Under the pieces are notes generated by a model. It did no database searches. It was not told the origin of the DNA and saw only the letters and a program-made list of their open reading frames with translations. Positions 18,470 to 26,431 of a DNA stretch of 64,000 nucleotides are shown here, piece after piece (position 1 is the first letter of the stretch; the number at the start of each line of letters is the position of its first letter). Both the position numbers and the translations under genes were made by a program. The stretch comes from Maribacter hydrothermalis (GTDB taxonomy: Bacteria > Bacteroidota > Bacteroidia > Flavobacteriales > Flavobacteriaceae), in assembly GCF_001913155.1 (NCBI RefSeq), contig NZ_CP018760.1:3472001-3536000 (forward strand). The letters are read 5' to 3'.

Positions 18470-18502
18470 TTTGGGTAATAAGCGGCTTAGTTTGTATTTT
18501 TG
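18470..18502 (+). promoter_or_regulatory. Full Bacteroidetes promoter for menD (TTTG, 21-base spacer, TATTTTTG)
   Basis: A -33 TTTG lies at 18470-18473 and a -7 TATTTTTG at 18495-18502, with a 21-base spacer. The menD ATG is 13 bases from the start of the -7 box, so the mRNA would be nearly leaderless. Confidence 0.65.
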
Positions 18503-18507
18503 AATAC

Positions 18508-20259
18508 ATGAAATATTCGCTAATACCTACAGCCCAAACAGTCGTTCAACATTGCCAGGCTAATGATATTTCTAATATTGTTATTTCACCTGGTTCAAGG
18601 AACGCCCCGTTAACAATAGCATTTGCAGAGAATCCTTTTTTTTCTTGTTTTAGTATAGTTGATGAGCGCTGTGCAGCATTCTTTGCGTTAGGTATGGCGC
18701 AACAATTAAAGAAGCCTGTAGTAGTTTTATGTACTTCGGGTAGTGCACTTTTAAACTATTATCCGGCAATAGCCGAAGCTTATTTTAGTAATATTCCTTT
18801 AATAGTAATTTCTGCGGATAGACCTATTTATAAAGTCGGCATAGGGGATGGGCAAACAATTAATCAAAAAAATGTTTACGAAAATCATATAGGTTACTCT
18901 GCAAATCTTAAGCAAGATGTAACTCATTCTACTGATAAAATTACACAATATAAACCCGATTGGATTAAAAATAGAGATGTACTTACAGTTCAGAATGAAG
19001 TTCAAAAATTTAATGATAATGAACTTAACAATGTTTTAAATACAGCAATCACCGGTAATTACCCTGTACATATTAATGTACCTTTTGAAGAGCCACTTTA
19101 TAAAACAATAGCCAAGTTAACGGTACACCCTAATATTCAACCTATTTATAAAAAGGAAATACAGCTGCCTTCTTTGAATTTTGAGAAGAATATTTGGAAT
19201 ACTTCAAAACGAAAAATGGTACTTGTTGGTGTAAATACCCCAAATAGTATTGCCGAAAATATAATATTGAACCTTGCTAATGACCCAAGTGTAATTGTCT
19301 TAACCGAAACTACGTCAAACTTATATCACCCTAATTTTTTTAATAGTATAGATTCAATTATAGCGCCTATAGAATTGAATGATGCAAATGAAAATTTATT
19401 TGAAAGTTTAAAACCTGACGTGTTAATTACTTTTGGTGGGTTGATAGTTTCTAAGAAGGTAAAAGCATTTTTAAGAACATATTCCCCTAAACATCATTGG
19501 CATATTGACGGGACAAATCCTAATGATACGTTTTTCTGTTTAAAGAAACATATTAAAACATCCGTGAATTCGTTTTTTGGTATAATGTATAACAACTCAG
19601 TTGAAGTAAAGAGTAACTACTTTAGTTTTTGGAACCGAAAAAGAAATTACTATGTCCTAAAAAGAGCTGAATATGTTAATGAAATTCCGTTTTCAGATTT
19701 TGCGGTTTTTAACTCGGTATTGCAGGCCATACCTAATAACTACTTGCTACAATTAGCCAATAGTTCTACCATTAGATACACCCAATTATTCGATTTAAAT
19801 TCGTCATTAACGGTGAATTGCAATAGGGGTACTAGTGGTATTGATGGTAGTACCTCAACAGCTATAGGAGCTTCAATAGTGAGTAAAACACCAACCTTGT
19901 TTATTACAGGCGACCTTAGTTTTTTCTATGATAGTAATGCGCTATGGAACGATTATGTACGAAATGATTTTAGAATAATAGTTATAAATAATAAAGGCGG
20001 AGGTATATTTAGAATTCTTCCAGGTAAAGAAAACAATGAAGTATTTGAAAAGTTTTTTGAAACACGACATAATTTAAATGCACAACAACTTTGCAGCATG
20101 TTCGGTTTTCATTATGCTATGGCAGATTGTGGTGAAAAACTTGATAAGGAAATGACTTTATTTTTTAAGGATTCAGGTCAACCTAAATTGTTAGAAATTG
20201 TGACTCCTTCATTAATAAACGATAAAATTTTGATTGATTATTTTCGTTTTATATCTTAG
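18508..20259 (+). CDS. menD: 2-succinyl-5-enolpyruvyl-6-hydroxy-3-cyclohexene-1-carboxylate synthase
   Basis: ThDP-dependent MenD condenses isochorismate with 2-oxoglutarate. The 583-residue protein shows ISPGSRNAPLTIAF at the N-terminus, VDERCAAFFALGMAQ with the catalytic glutamate, VVLCTSGSALLNYYPAIAEA, RGTSGIDGSTSTAIGA, and the ThDP/Mg motif TGDLSFFYDSNALWN followed by NNKGGGIFRILPG. It has its own promoter downstream of menF. The next gene, DUF2853, is 33 bases downstream and may be read through. Confidence 0.96.
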   Translation: MKYSLIPTAQTVVQHCQANDISNIVISPGSRNAPLTIAFAENPFFSCFSIVDERCAAFFALGMAQQLKKPVVVLCTSGSALLNYYPAIAEAYFSNIPLIVISADRPIYKVGIGDGQTINQKNVYENHIGYSANLKQDVTHSTDKITQYKPDWIKNRDVLTVQNEVQKFNDNELNNVLNTAITGNYPVHINVPFEEPLYKTIAKLTVHPNIQPIYKKEIQLPSLNFEKNIWNTSKRKMVLVGVNTPNSIAENIILNLANDPSVIVLTETTSNLYHPNFFNSIDSIIAPIELNDANENLFESLKPDVLITFGGLIVSKKVKAFLRTYSPKHHWHIDGTNPNDTFFCLKKHIKTSVNSFFGIMYNNSVEVKSNYFSFWNRKRNYYVLKRAEYVNEIPFSDFAVFNSVLQAIPNNYLLQLANSSTIRYTQLFDLNSSLTVNCNRGTSGIDGSTSTAIGASIVSKTPTLFITGDLSFFYDSNALWNDYVRNDFRIIVINNKGGGIFRILPGKENNEVFEKFFETRHNLNAQQLCSMFGFHYAMADCGEKLDKEMTLFFKDSGQPKLLEIVTPSLINDKILIDYFRFIS

Positions 20260-20292
20260 AGGGGTATTAACCATTAATTATAACACATTAAC

Positions 20293-20637
20293 ATGAGTAA
20301 AAGAGATGATTTAATTGAAAAGTATGCTGCCGACATCAAAGATAAGTTTGGTGAGAATGCAGATATGGATTTACTTAAGAAAGTAACTGTAGGCTTAGGG
20401 CCATCAATTTACAATCTAGACGCATCTAAGGTTTCTGGCGGTGACCAAAAAGAATTGGACACTGTTAAGAATAATTACTTGATTAAGAAATTAGGTCTAA
20501 AGGATAGTCCTGAATTAGATGCTGCTATTAAATCGGTTTTGGACAAGTATGGTTCATCTAATAAAAACAAGCATAGAGCGGTAATCTATTATAAGCTATG
20601 CCAACATTTCAAAAAAGCTTCTGTTTACAATAAATAA
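20293..20637 (+). CDS. DUF2853 family small protein
   Basis: The 114-residue soluble protein begins MSKRDDLIEKYAADIKDKFGE and contains the GLGPSIYNLDASKVSGGDQKELDTVKNNYL stretch characteristic of DUF2853, followed by a helical C-terminus (YYKLCQHFKKASVY). The function of this family is unknown. It sits between menD and a terminator, so it is likely expressed with menD. No link to menaquinone chemistry is visible in the sequence. Confidence 0.88.
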   Translation: MSKRDDLIEKYAADIKDKFGENADMDLLKKVTVGLGPSIYNLDASKVSGGDQKELDTVKNNYLIKKLGLKDSPELDAAIKSVLDKYGSSNKNKHRAVIYYKLCQHFKKASVYNK

Positions 20638-20665
20638 GAAGTATTAATTATTAGAATATTGACTA

Positions 20666-20698
20666 GACCGTTACCTTTTTGGTAATGGTCTTTTTTTT
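20666..20698 (+). terminator. Terminator after the menD-DUF2853 unit
   Basis: A 10-bp stem with one G-T pair (20666-20675 with 20681-20690) and a 5-base T loop is followed by eight T residues. Confidence 0.85.
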
Positions 20699-20725
20699 AC
20701 AATTACATATGTAGATTTTAAAATG

Positions 20726-20733
20726 TAATTTTG
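20726..20733 (+). promoter_or_regulatory. -7 box (TAATTTTG) 12 bases before the cvfB ATG; probable leaderless start
   Basis: TAATTTTG followed by TAGC and then ATG, the same 12-base spacing as at 15070. No clear -33 element was found. Confidence 0.55.
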
Positions 20734-20737
20734 TAGC

Positions 20738-21574
20738 ATGATAGAATTAGGACGTATAAATAACCTAGAAATACTAAGAGATACCAGTGTTGGTTTATTT
20801 TTGGGTGATGAAGAGGGAAATGATGTTTTATTACCAAATAAGTATGTGCCAACAACTTATGAAATTGGCGATAAGATAAAGGTATTTTGTTATTTAGATT
20901 ATGATGAGAGACCTGTGGCAACCACCTTAGAACCAGATATTATGCTTGGCGAATTTCGCTTATTGCAAGTGGCTGAAGTAAATGAATTTGGGGCTTTTAT
21001 GCAATGGGGACTTGAAAAACACTTGTTAGTACCTTTTAGAGAGCAAAGGGTGAAAATGAAAGAAGGGCAATGGTATGTTGTTCATTGTTATTTAGACGAG
21101 CGTTCGAGAAGATTAGTTGCATCTAATAAATTAGACAAATTTTTAAGCAATGAAAGTATCGATCTTAAAGAATGGGAGCAAGTAGATTTGGTGGTGACCA
21201 GACAAACAGATTTAGGATGGGAGGTAATTGTCAATGAAAGACATAAAGGGCTGGTTTATTTTAATGAAGTGTTTAAACCAATTAATATTGGTGATGTTAT
21301 ACCAGGATGTATAAAAACAATTAGAAAAGATAATAAGCTAGATATTTCATTACAGCCTTTAGGAGCAAAAGTTCTTGAACCTGCGGCAAAAAAAATTTAT
21401 GAGGTATTAGTTGAAAGTGGAGGTTTTTTAGGGTTGCACGATAAATCCTCACCAGAGGAAATAAGAGATGTTTTTCAAATGAGTAAGAAAACATTTAAGA
21501 AAGGATTAGGTACGCTGTATAAGGATAGAAAAATAAAAATTGAACCTGATGGTATTTCATTAATTGATGATTAA
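20738..21574 (+). CDS. cvfB: CvfB-like S1 RNA-binding protein
   Basis: The 278-residue protein has the layout of CvfB/YitL: an N-terminal S1-like domain (IELGRINNLEILRDTSVGLFLGDEEGNDVLLPNKYVP), a second beta-barrel (LLQVAEVNEFGAFMQWGLEKHLLVPFREQ), a third S1-like repeat (HKGLVYFNEVFKPINIGDVI) and a C-terminal winged helix (SSPEEIRDVFQMSKKTFKKGLGTLYKDRKI). Homologues bind RNA and affect virulence and expression in Staphylococcus; the role here is unknown. It lies inside the menaquinone region but is separated from menD by a terminator and has its own promoter. Confidence 0.9.
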   Translation: MIELGRINNLEILRDTSVGLFLGDEEGNDVLLPNKYVPTTYEIGDKIKVFCYLDYDERPVATTLEPDIMLGEFRLLQVAEVNEFGAFMQWGLEKHLLVPFREQRVKMKEGQWYVVHCYLDERSRRLVASNKLDKFLSNESIDLKEWEQVDLVVTRQTDLGWEVIVNERHKGLVYFNEVFKPINIGDVIPGCIKTIRKDNKLDISLQPLGAKVLEPAAKKIYEVLVESGGFLGLHDKSSPEEIRDVFQMSKKTFKKGLGTLYKDRKIKIEPDGISLIDD

Positions 21575-21638
21575 TTAAATATGACCATAAAAATTTTAAT
21601 TATCTGATTAGCAGAATTATATACTAATTTGGCAGATA

Positions 21639-21646
21639 TAATTTTG
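21639..21646 (+). promoter_or_regulatory. -7 box (TAATTTTG) upstream of the SPOR-like membrane protein gene
   Basis: TAATTTTG lies 107 bases before the ATG at 21746. The leader of about 95 bases has no clear structure. Confidence 0.4.
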
Positions 21647-21745
21647 TTATACTTAGTAATTAATTTTATTTTTGTTGGAATTGAAAAGTTATTAATAAAA
21701 TTTAACTTACATTTAGTTAGAAGTATAATATTTACCCCCTGTAAT

Positions 21746-22354
21746 ATGCCTTTTATAGAAGAGAGTGATTTATTAGAATTACATAAGGATGTTGATAAAG
21801 CTCAAATTATTAATGAACGATTATTAGATCAAATAAAGTTCAAGAACAAAGAATTAAAAAAGAGCAAGATTCAGCGAAACATTTTCGCTGGTATTACTAT
21901 GTTTTTTTTAATTGGTGGTTTAGCATTTACTTCGTTTACGGCAGGTATCTCAAGTTCTGGTGGTTTTAATAGAAATCCAAATAATGATTTACTATTGTCT
22001 TCTATGGATAGTACAGATGCAATTCGTGCTAGACTTGAAAATTTAAAAGAACAGAACGAAGAACTTAGTCTTGTTAAGGAGTTTTATTTGGCCAAGGAGT
22101 TCTTACAAAAAGAAAAAATATATTCTGTTCAAGTAAAATCGTTTGTTGATAATAATGTTACCCTTGCTTCGGAGGCCTTAACAAATACACTTTTTGTAAA
22201 AACAAACCCTTTTTACTCCTATTCATTAGGTAATTTTGAAACCTTACAGGAAGCACAATCTTTTAGAAAACAATTAGTAGATATTGGTTTTGGTGATGCA
22301 TTTGTTGCATCTTATCAAGATGGTAAAAGAATTCAAATAGAAGATCCTTATTAG
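21746..22354 (+). CDS. Single-pass membrane protein with coiled coil and SPOR-like C-terminus
   Basis: The family has no established function. The 202-residue protein begins MPFIEESDLLELHKDVDKAQIINERLLDQ with a cytoplasmic coiled coil and has one membrane helix (about residues 48-70, FAGITMFFLIGGLAFTSFTA). A periplasmic coiled segment follows (DAIRARLENLKEQNEELSLVKEF), then a C-terminal region with the strand-helix-strand pattern of SPOR domains (YSVQVKSF, YSYSLGNFETLQEAQSFRKQLVDIGFGDAFVASYQDGKRI). SPOR-like domains often bind denuded peptidoglycan at division sites. The ATG at 21746 is preferred over an upstream TTG at 21629, because the extra residues look like non-coding AT-rich sequence and overlap a promoter box. 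Its stop overlaps the menA GTG by one base. Confidence 0.8.
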   Translation: MPFIEESDLLELHKDVDKAQIINERLLDQIKFKNKELKKSKIQRNIFAGITMFFLIGGLAFTSFTAGISSSGGFNRNPNNDLLLSSMDSTDAIRARLENLKEQNEELSLVKEFYLAKEFLQKEKIYSVQVKSFVDNNVTLASEALTNTLFVKTNPFYSYSLGNFETLQEAQSFRKQLVDIGFGDAFVASYQDGKRIQIEDPY

Positions 22355-23262
22355 TGACTAAAGTAAGGGCATGGCTCAATGCAGCAAGACTAAGAACCTT
22401 ACCTTTATCTGTATCTGGCATTTTGGTCGGTGCAGGTTTAGCTGCTTCGCAAGGGGTTTCAAATACGGTTATACTACTTTTGGCATTGGTAACAACCGTA
22501 GGACTCCAGATAACTTCAAATTTTGCCAATGACTATGGTGATGGTATAAAAGGTACCGATAATGACGATAGAGTTGGTCCAAAAAGAGCTTTGCAAAGCG
22601 GTATTTTAACAGCCAAACAACTTAAACGAGGAATTTATAGTAGTATTATTATAAATTTTTTATTAATTGTAGTCCTAGTCGTTACTTCTTTTGGAATAAA
22701 ACATATAGTATACCCTGCTATATTTTTGGTTTTAGGCGTATTTGCTATCTGGGCCGCTATTAAATATACGGTAGGGAAATCAGCTTACGGATATAATGGT
22801 TTGGGAGATGTATTTGTATTCATTTTCTTTGGCTTGGTGAGTGTTCTTGGGTCTTTGTTCTTATTTCTTAAGACCATACCAATAAACTCTATTTTACCGG
22901 CTATTTCTATTGGTTTGTTGAGTGTAGGTGTTCTTAATTTAAATAATATGCGAGATGTAAAATCTGATAGTTCTGTGGGTAAAAATACGCTTGTCGTTAA
23001 AATTGGATTACGAAACGCGAAAATTTACCACTATTTTCTACTTATTATTTCTTTTTTATGCTTGTTTTTATTTTTGTTCACAACAAAAGGATTGTCTTTA
23101 CGTTATGTATGTCTTATTGGCTTCGTCCCGGTGTTTATTCATATGAATAAAGTTAGGGTAACAAGCAATGAGGTGGAGCTGGATCCGGAACTTAAAAAAT
23201 TAGCGTTGAGTACTTTTTGTACTGCCTTGCTGTTTTTTATTACTTATTTTTATTTTTTGTAA
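22354..23262 (+). CDS. menA: 1,4-dihydroxy-2-naphthoate polyprenyltransferase (GTG start)
   Basis: UbiA-family integral membrane enzyme that attaches the isoprenoid side chain to DHNA, giving demethylmenaquinone. The 302-residue protein has about eight hydrophobic segments. The two metal and diphosphate binding motifs are NDYGDGIKGTD at 59-69 and NNMRDVKSD near residue 200, followed by GKNTLVVKIG. The GTG start overlaps the preceding stop by one base (TAGTG), which indicates translational coupling to the SPOR-like gene. MTKVRAWLNAARLRTLPLSVSG is a complete N-terminus for the family. Confidence 0.95.
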   Translation: MTKVRAWLNAARLRTLPLSVSGILVGAGLAASQGVSNTVILLLALVTTVGLQITSNFANDYGDGIKGTDNDDRVGPKRALQSGILTAKQLKRGIYSSIIINFLLIVVLVVTSFGIKHIVYPAIFLVLGVFAIWAAIKYTVGKSAYGYNGLGDVFVFIFFGLVSVLGSLFLFLKTIPINSILPAISIGLLSVGVLNLNNMRDVKSDSSVGKNTLVVKIGLRNAKIYHYFLLIISFLCLFLFLFTTKGLSLRYVCLIGFVPVFIHMNKVRVTSNEVELDPELKKLALSTFCTALLFFITYFYFL

Positions 23263-23267
23263 TTTTG
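23260..23267 (+). promoter_or_regulatory. -7 box (TAATTTTG) overlapping the menA stop, for the LytTR regulator
   Basis: The first three bases are the menA stop codon. The box lies 36 bases before the TTG start at 23296, so the regulator can be transcribed apart from menA. Confidence 0.5.
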
Positions 23268-23295
23268 AATATAACCAACTAAATTTTTTTTAAAC

Positions 23296-24057
23296 TTGGA
23301 ACAACCTATTAAAATTCTTATTGTTGAGGACAATGTGATTATCGCTGATGACATGCAGTCCATGTTAGAGGAAATAGGATATGAAATTGTAGATAATGTT
23401 ATAGTTTATGAACAGGCTATTGAAGTATTAAAAACTAAACAAGTTGATTTAGTACTTATTGATATTATTTTAGCTTCTGATAAGACAGGTATAGATTTAG
23501 GTAAGCATATAAGAGATAATTACGATATACCTTTCATTTTTGTTACCTCAAATTCTGACAGGGCTACAGTTGAAAATGCTAAAACGGTAAAACCAAATGG
23601 GTATTTGGTAAAACCTTTTGAGCAACAAGATCTTTATACTTCTATTGAAATTGCACTTTCTAATTTTATCTATGGTAAACAAAATACCGAAAAAGGCTTT
23701 TCAAATGATGAGGTGAATGAAGACGTGCCAATGTCTAATTCAATTTTGAAAGATTCAATTTTTGTTAAAAAACAGCATTTATATTATAGAATACAATTCG
23801 GTGATATTCAGTTTATCAAAGCAGATAACGTTTATTTAGAAGTAAATACAATTGATAAAAAGTTTTTAGTTCGTTCACCATTAAAAGATTATTTGGAAAA
23901 ACTACCTCAAAATAAATTTTATAGAGCGCATAAATCTTATATTGTTAATGTAGATCATATTGATGCTATTAATTCTAAGGATATCATGATTAATGATACC
24001 TTAATTCCTATTTCAAAAGACTTTAAAGAATTTATTATTTCGGCAATGAATTCTTAA
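23296..24057 (+). CDS. LytTR-family response regulator (TTG start)
   Basis: The 253-residue two-component regulator has an N-terminal receiver domain (residues 5-120: acidic pocket EDN, phosphoacceptor D56 in DLVLIDIIL, threonine in FVTSNSD, lysine in LVKPFEQ). The C-terminal LytTR DNA-binding domain (about 155-250) shows IQFIKADNVYLEVNT, KFLVRSPLKDYLEKLP and FYRAHKSYIVNVDHI. The start is TTG at 23296; the first in-frame ATG is at residue 20, inside the receiver fold. It lies directly before a TPR histidine kinase, its probable partner. A 21-bp-spaced direct repeat between the two genes is a candidate binding site. Confidence 0.93.
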   Translation: MEQPIKILIVEDNVIIADDMQSMLEEIGYEIVDNVIVYEQAIEVLKTKQVDLVLIDIILASDKTGIDLGKHIRDNYDIPFIFVTSNSDRATVENAKTVKPNGYLVKPFEQQDLYTSIEIALSNFIYGKQNTEKGFSNDEVNEDVPMSNSILKDSIFVKKQHLYYRIQFGDIQFIKADNVYLEVNTIDKKFLVRSPLKDYLEKLPQNKFYRAHKSYIVNVDHIDAINSKDIMINDTLIPISKDFKEFIISAMNS

Positions 24058-24077
24058 ACATTTTACAATAGATTTAT

Positions 24078-24103
24078 AAAACACCTATTAAGGTGTTTTT
24101 TTT
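24078..24103 (+). terminator. Terminator after the LytTR regulator gene
   Basis: A 9-bp stem AAAACACCT/AGGTGTTTT (24078-24086 with 24091-24099) has a 4-base loop and an eight-base T run. Confidence 0.8.
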
Positions 24104-24129
24104 ACTCCACTAATAGTTGAAAGGCGTTT

Positions 24130-24163
24130 TTTCATCGGTAAAGAGCTTGATTTTATCGGTGAA
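24130..24163 (+). promoter_or_regulatory. Direct repeat TTTCATCGGTAAA / TTTTATCGGTGAA, candidate LytTR operator
   Basis: Two 13-base half-sites (24130-24142 and 24151-24163) match at 11 of 13 positions and are spaced exactly 21 bases apart, two helical turns. LytTR regulators such as AgrA bind direct repeats with this geometry. The site lies between the LytTR regulator and the kinase gene. In the rest of the 24104-24459 gap I see a TAAATTTG box at 24249-24256, the box at 24433 and no gene. Confidence 0.5.
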
Positions 24164-24432
24164 TTGCTATGTAGTCCGTTTGGCTTTACCTTCACAACAA
24201 TAATTGATAGTTACACAACAAATAATGCAAACCTAGTTGTCTAATTTCTAAATTTGTAATAATTAGAAATTTTCAATATTCTTAATTAATTACACTTACT
24301 AGGAGTATTGTTTTAGTTTAATTTTCTAATTCATTTGCATAGTGCGTAGAACACACTTTATGAGTTCCAGGTATTTATAAATCTACCTTTTTTGGCTCAC
24401 AACAAAAATTTAATAGAATCAAGTATAAGTTC

Positions 24433-24440
24433 TATGTTTG
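24433..24440 (+). promoter_or_regulatory. -7 box (TATGTTTG) for the histidine kinase gene
   Basis: TATGTTTG lies 27 bases before the ATG at 24460. No TTTG at the normal -33 spacing was seen. Confidence 0.5.
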
Positions 24441-24459
24441 ATTCTGTTTTTAATATGAT

Positions 24460-26430
24460 ATGGAAAAAATAGCTGTTTTGAGATTTATTATTACTTTCTT
24501 TATAAGTACATTTTCGGTCTGTGTAATAGCGCAAGACAGTTTGTCCTCTCAAAACGAAGATTATTATAAACAATTTCAGGATTTAGAAAACGGCGAGCTA
24601 CGTACATTCTTCTTTTTTAATACGCCCAACCGTTATAATCTAAACTCCCCTTACGATTGGTTAGATACGGTTAAAGTATACCTTAACACCTCCGAAAAAA
24701 CAAAAGATACTACTTCAATTCAAAATTATCAGTTAATTGAATCGCAAATTTATTTTGACCTAGGGGATTATGAAAAAAGTTTAGCAATTGTTAGGTCCTT
24801 GTATGACAATTTTGAGAAGTTAGATAATGATATAAAATTTAATATTTTAGAATTATTAGATGCCAATTTTTCTAAGCTTCAATTGTATAATAAGCAAATA
24901 GAAATAAGAAGGGTAAAACGTGAATTGGGCTATGAGGACAACGTTTCTTTTTATGATATTTATGCTAATCTGGGCCAGTATAGAAAGGCTATGCGCGATT
25001 ATATGACAGAGGAGAAAAAAGAGATAAAGGACGATGATTATTACGGGCTTGCAATTTATAATAATACTATAGGTAATTACTTAAGACTTGATAAATCTAC
25101 TCCTACTGCTCTTAGTTATTTTAAAAAATCAGAAGGACTAATTAGTGTATTTTTAAGTGATGTAACAAATCAAAGAACTGAAAAGGAAATTGCTGATGGT
25201 AGAATTTTAAATGGATTAATTATTGGTAATATAGGTAAATGTCATGTTCAATTAAATGAGTATGAAAAAGCGATTCCATTTCTAGAAGAGAGTATAGGCA
25301 TCATTAAACAATATAATAAAGGTAAGTTTTCATCAGAATATAATGAAAATAAATTAGCGCTTGCTGAATGCTATTTGCAATTGGGCAATTACGAAAAAGC
25401 TACTGATATTTTAAGTGATGGCTTAAACCTTATAAATCTTGATAATATTCTTAAGCAAAATATAATTTATGCAGACTACTATTACAAAACAGGGGATTTT
25501 AAGAACGCTACAGTTTATTTAAAGAAAAATAATAGAATTAGAGATTCTATTGACAACCTTGCATCTGACATTAAGAATCAGCAATTGACGTCAATTGTTG
25601 AACAAGACTTAGAGAATTCTAAAAAAATGATGGAGCAACAAAAAGCTCAGTTAGAAGAATCTAGAAAAGATATAGCTGCTAGAGATGATAAAATTAGTTT
25701 GGTATTCGTATCCTTAATATTTACACTTATTGGTTTTGCTGGCCTGGTATATGCCTATTTAAAAAGTATTAAAAATCAAAGACTAATTGCTGAACAAAAA
25801 TTTATTATTGAAAATGCATTGGTGGAAAAAGATTCGCTTTTAAAGGAAATTCATCATAGAGTAAAAAATAATCTTCAAATGGTTTCTAGTCTATTAAGTT
25901 TACAGACAAAAAATACAAGAAGTAAAGCGGCAATAGAAGCACTGGAAGAGGGTAAAAGTAGAGTTAAGGCAATGGCTTTAATTCATCAAAAATTGTATCA
26001 AAATGACGACCTTTCAGTAATTGAAATGCAAGGATATATTGAAAGCTTAATTAATAGCATACAATCCGTTTACAAAAAAGGTGGCCACAATATTAATATT
26101 ACAATTGACGCTGAAGGCGTTGAGTTGGATATTGATAGAGCTATACCTTTTGGACTTATTTTAAACGAGTTAGTTTCCAATTCATTCAAATATGCATTCC
26201 CTCAAGATGATAGTAGTGGTAAAATTTATATTCATTTACGAAAGATAGTAGGCCAAGAAGGCTTTTTTGAATATACAGATAACGGTATAGGCTTACCAGA
26301 AGATTCTGAGGAAAGAGCAAATTCATCTATGGGTATGCGTCTTATGAATAGATTGGCAAATCAATTACAGACATCGTTAAATACAGATAAAACTACGGAC
26401 GGTGTTCGTTTTTGGTTTAATTTTAAATAG
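24460..26430 (+). CDS. Sensor histidine kinase with TPR sensor region (HisKA_2 type)
   Basis: The 656-residue protein has a signal peptide (1-24) and a periplasmic TPR-like region (about 90-370; repeats such as LIIGNIGKCHVQLNEYEKAIPFLEES and LALAECYLQLGNYEKATDILSD are visible). A coiled coil and one membrane helix follow (about 413-435). The cytoplasmic kinase has the HisKA_2 box EIHHRVKNNLQ (phospho-histidine at 465 or 466) and an HATPase domain with NELVSNSFKYAF (N box), YTDNGIGLP (G1) and GMRLMNRLANQL. It should phosphorylate the LytTR regulator encoded upstream. It ends one base before the convergent SDR stop. Confidence 0.93.
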   Translation: MEKIAVLRFIITFFISTFSVCVIAQDSLSSQNEDYYKQFQDLENGELRTFFFFNTPNRYNLNSPYDWLDTVKVYLNTSEKTKDTTSIQNYQLIESQIYFDLGDYEKSLAIVRSLYDNFEKLDNDIKFNILELLDANFSKLQLYNKQIEIRRVKRELGYEDNVSFYDIYANLGQYRKAMRDYMTEEKKEIKDDDYYGLAIYNNTIGNYLRLDKSTPTALSYFKKSEGLISVFLSDVTNQRTEKEIADGRILNGLIIGNIGKCHVQLNEYEKAIPFLEESIGIIKQYNKGKFSSEYNENKLALAECYLQLGNYEKATDILSDGLNLINLDNILKQNIIYADYYYKTGDFKNATVYLKKNNRIRDSIDNLASDIKNQQLTSIVEQDLENSKKMMEQQKAQLEESRKDIAARDDKISLVFVSLIFTLIGFAGLVYAYLKSIKNQRLIAEQKFIIENALVEKDSLLKEIHHRVKNNLQMVSSLLSLQTKNTRSKAAIEALEEGKSRVKAMALIHQKLYQNDDLSVIEMQGYIESLINSIQSVYKKGGHNINITIDAEGVELDIDRAIPFGLILNELVSNSFKYAFPQDDSSGKIYIHLRKIVGQEGFFEYTDNGIGLPEDSEERANSSMGMRLMNRLANQLQTSLNTDKTTDGVRFWFNFK

Positions 26431-26431
26431 C

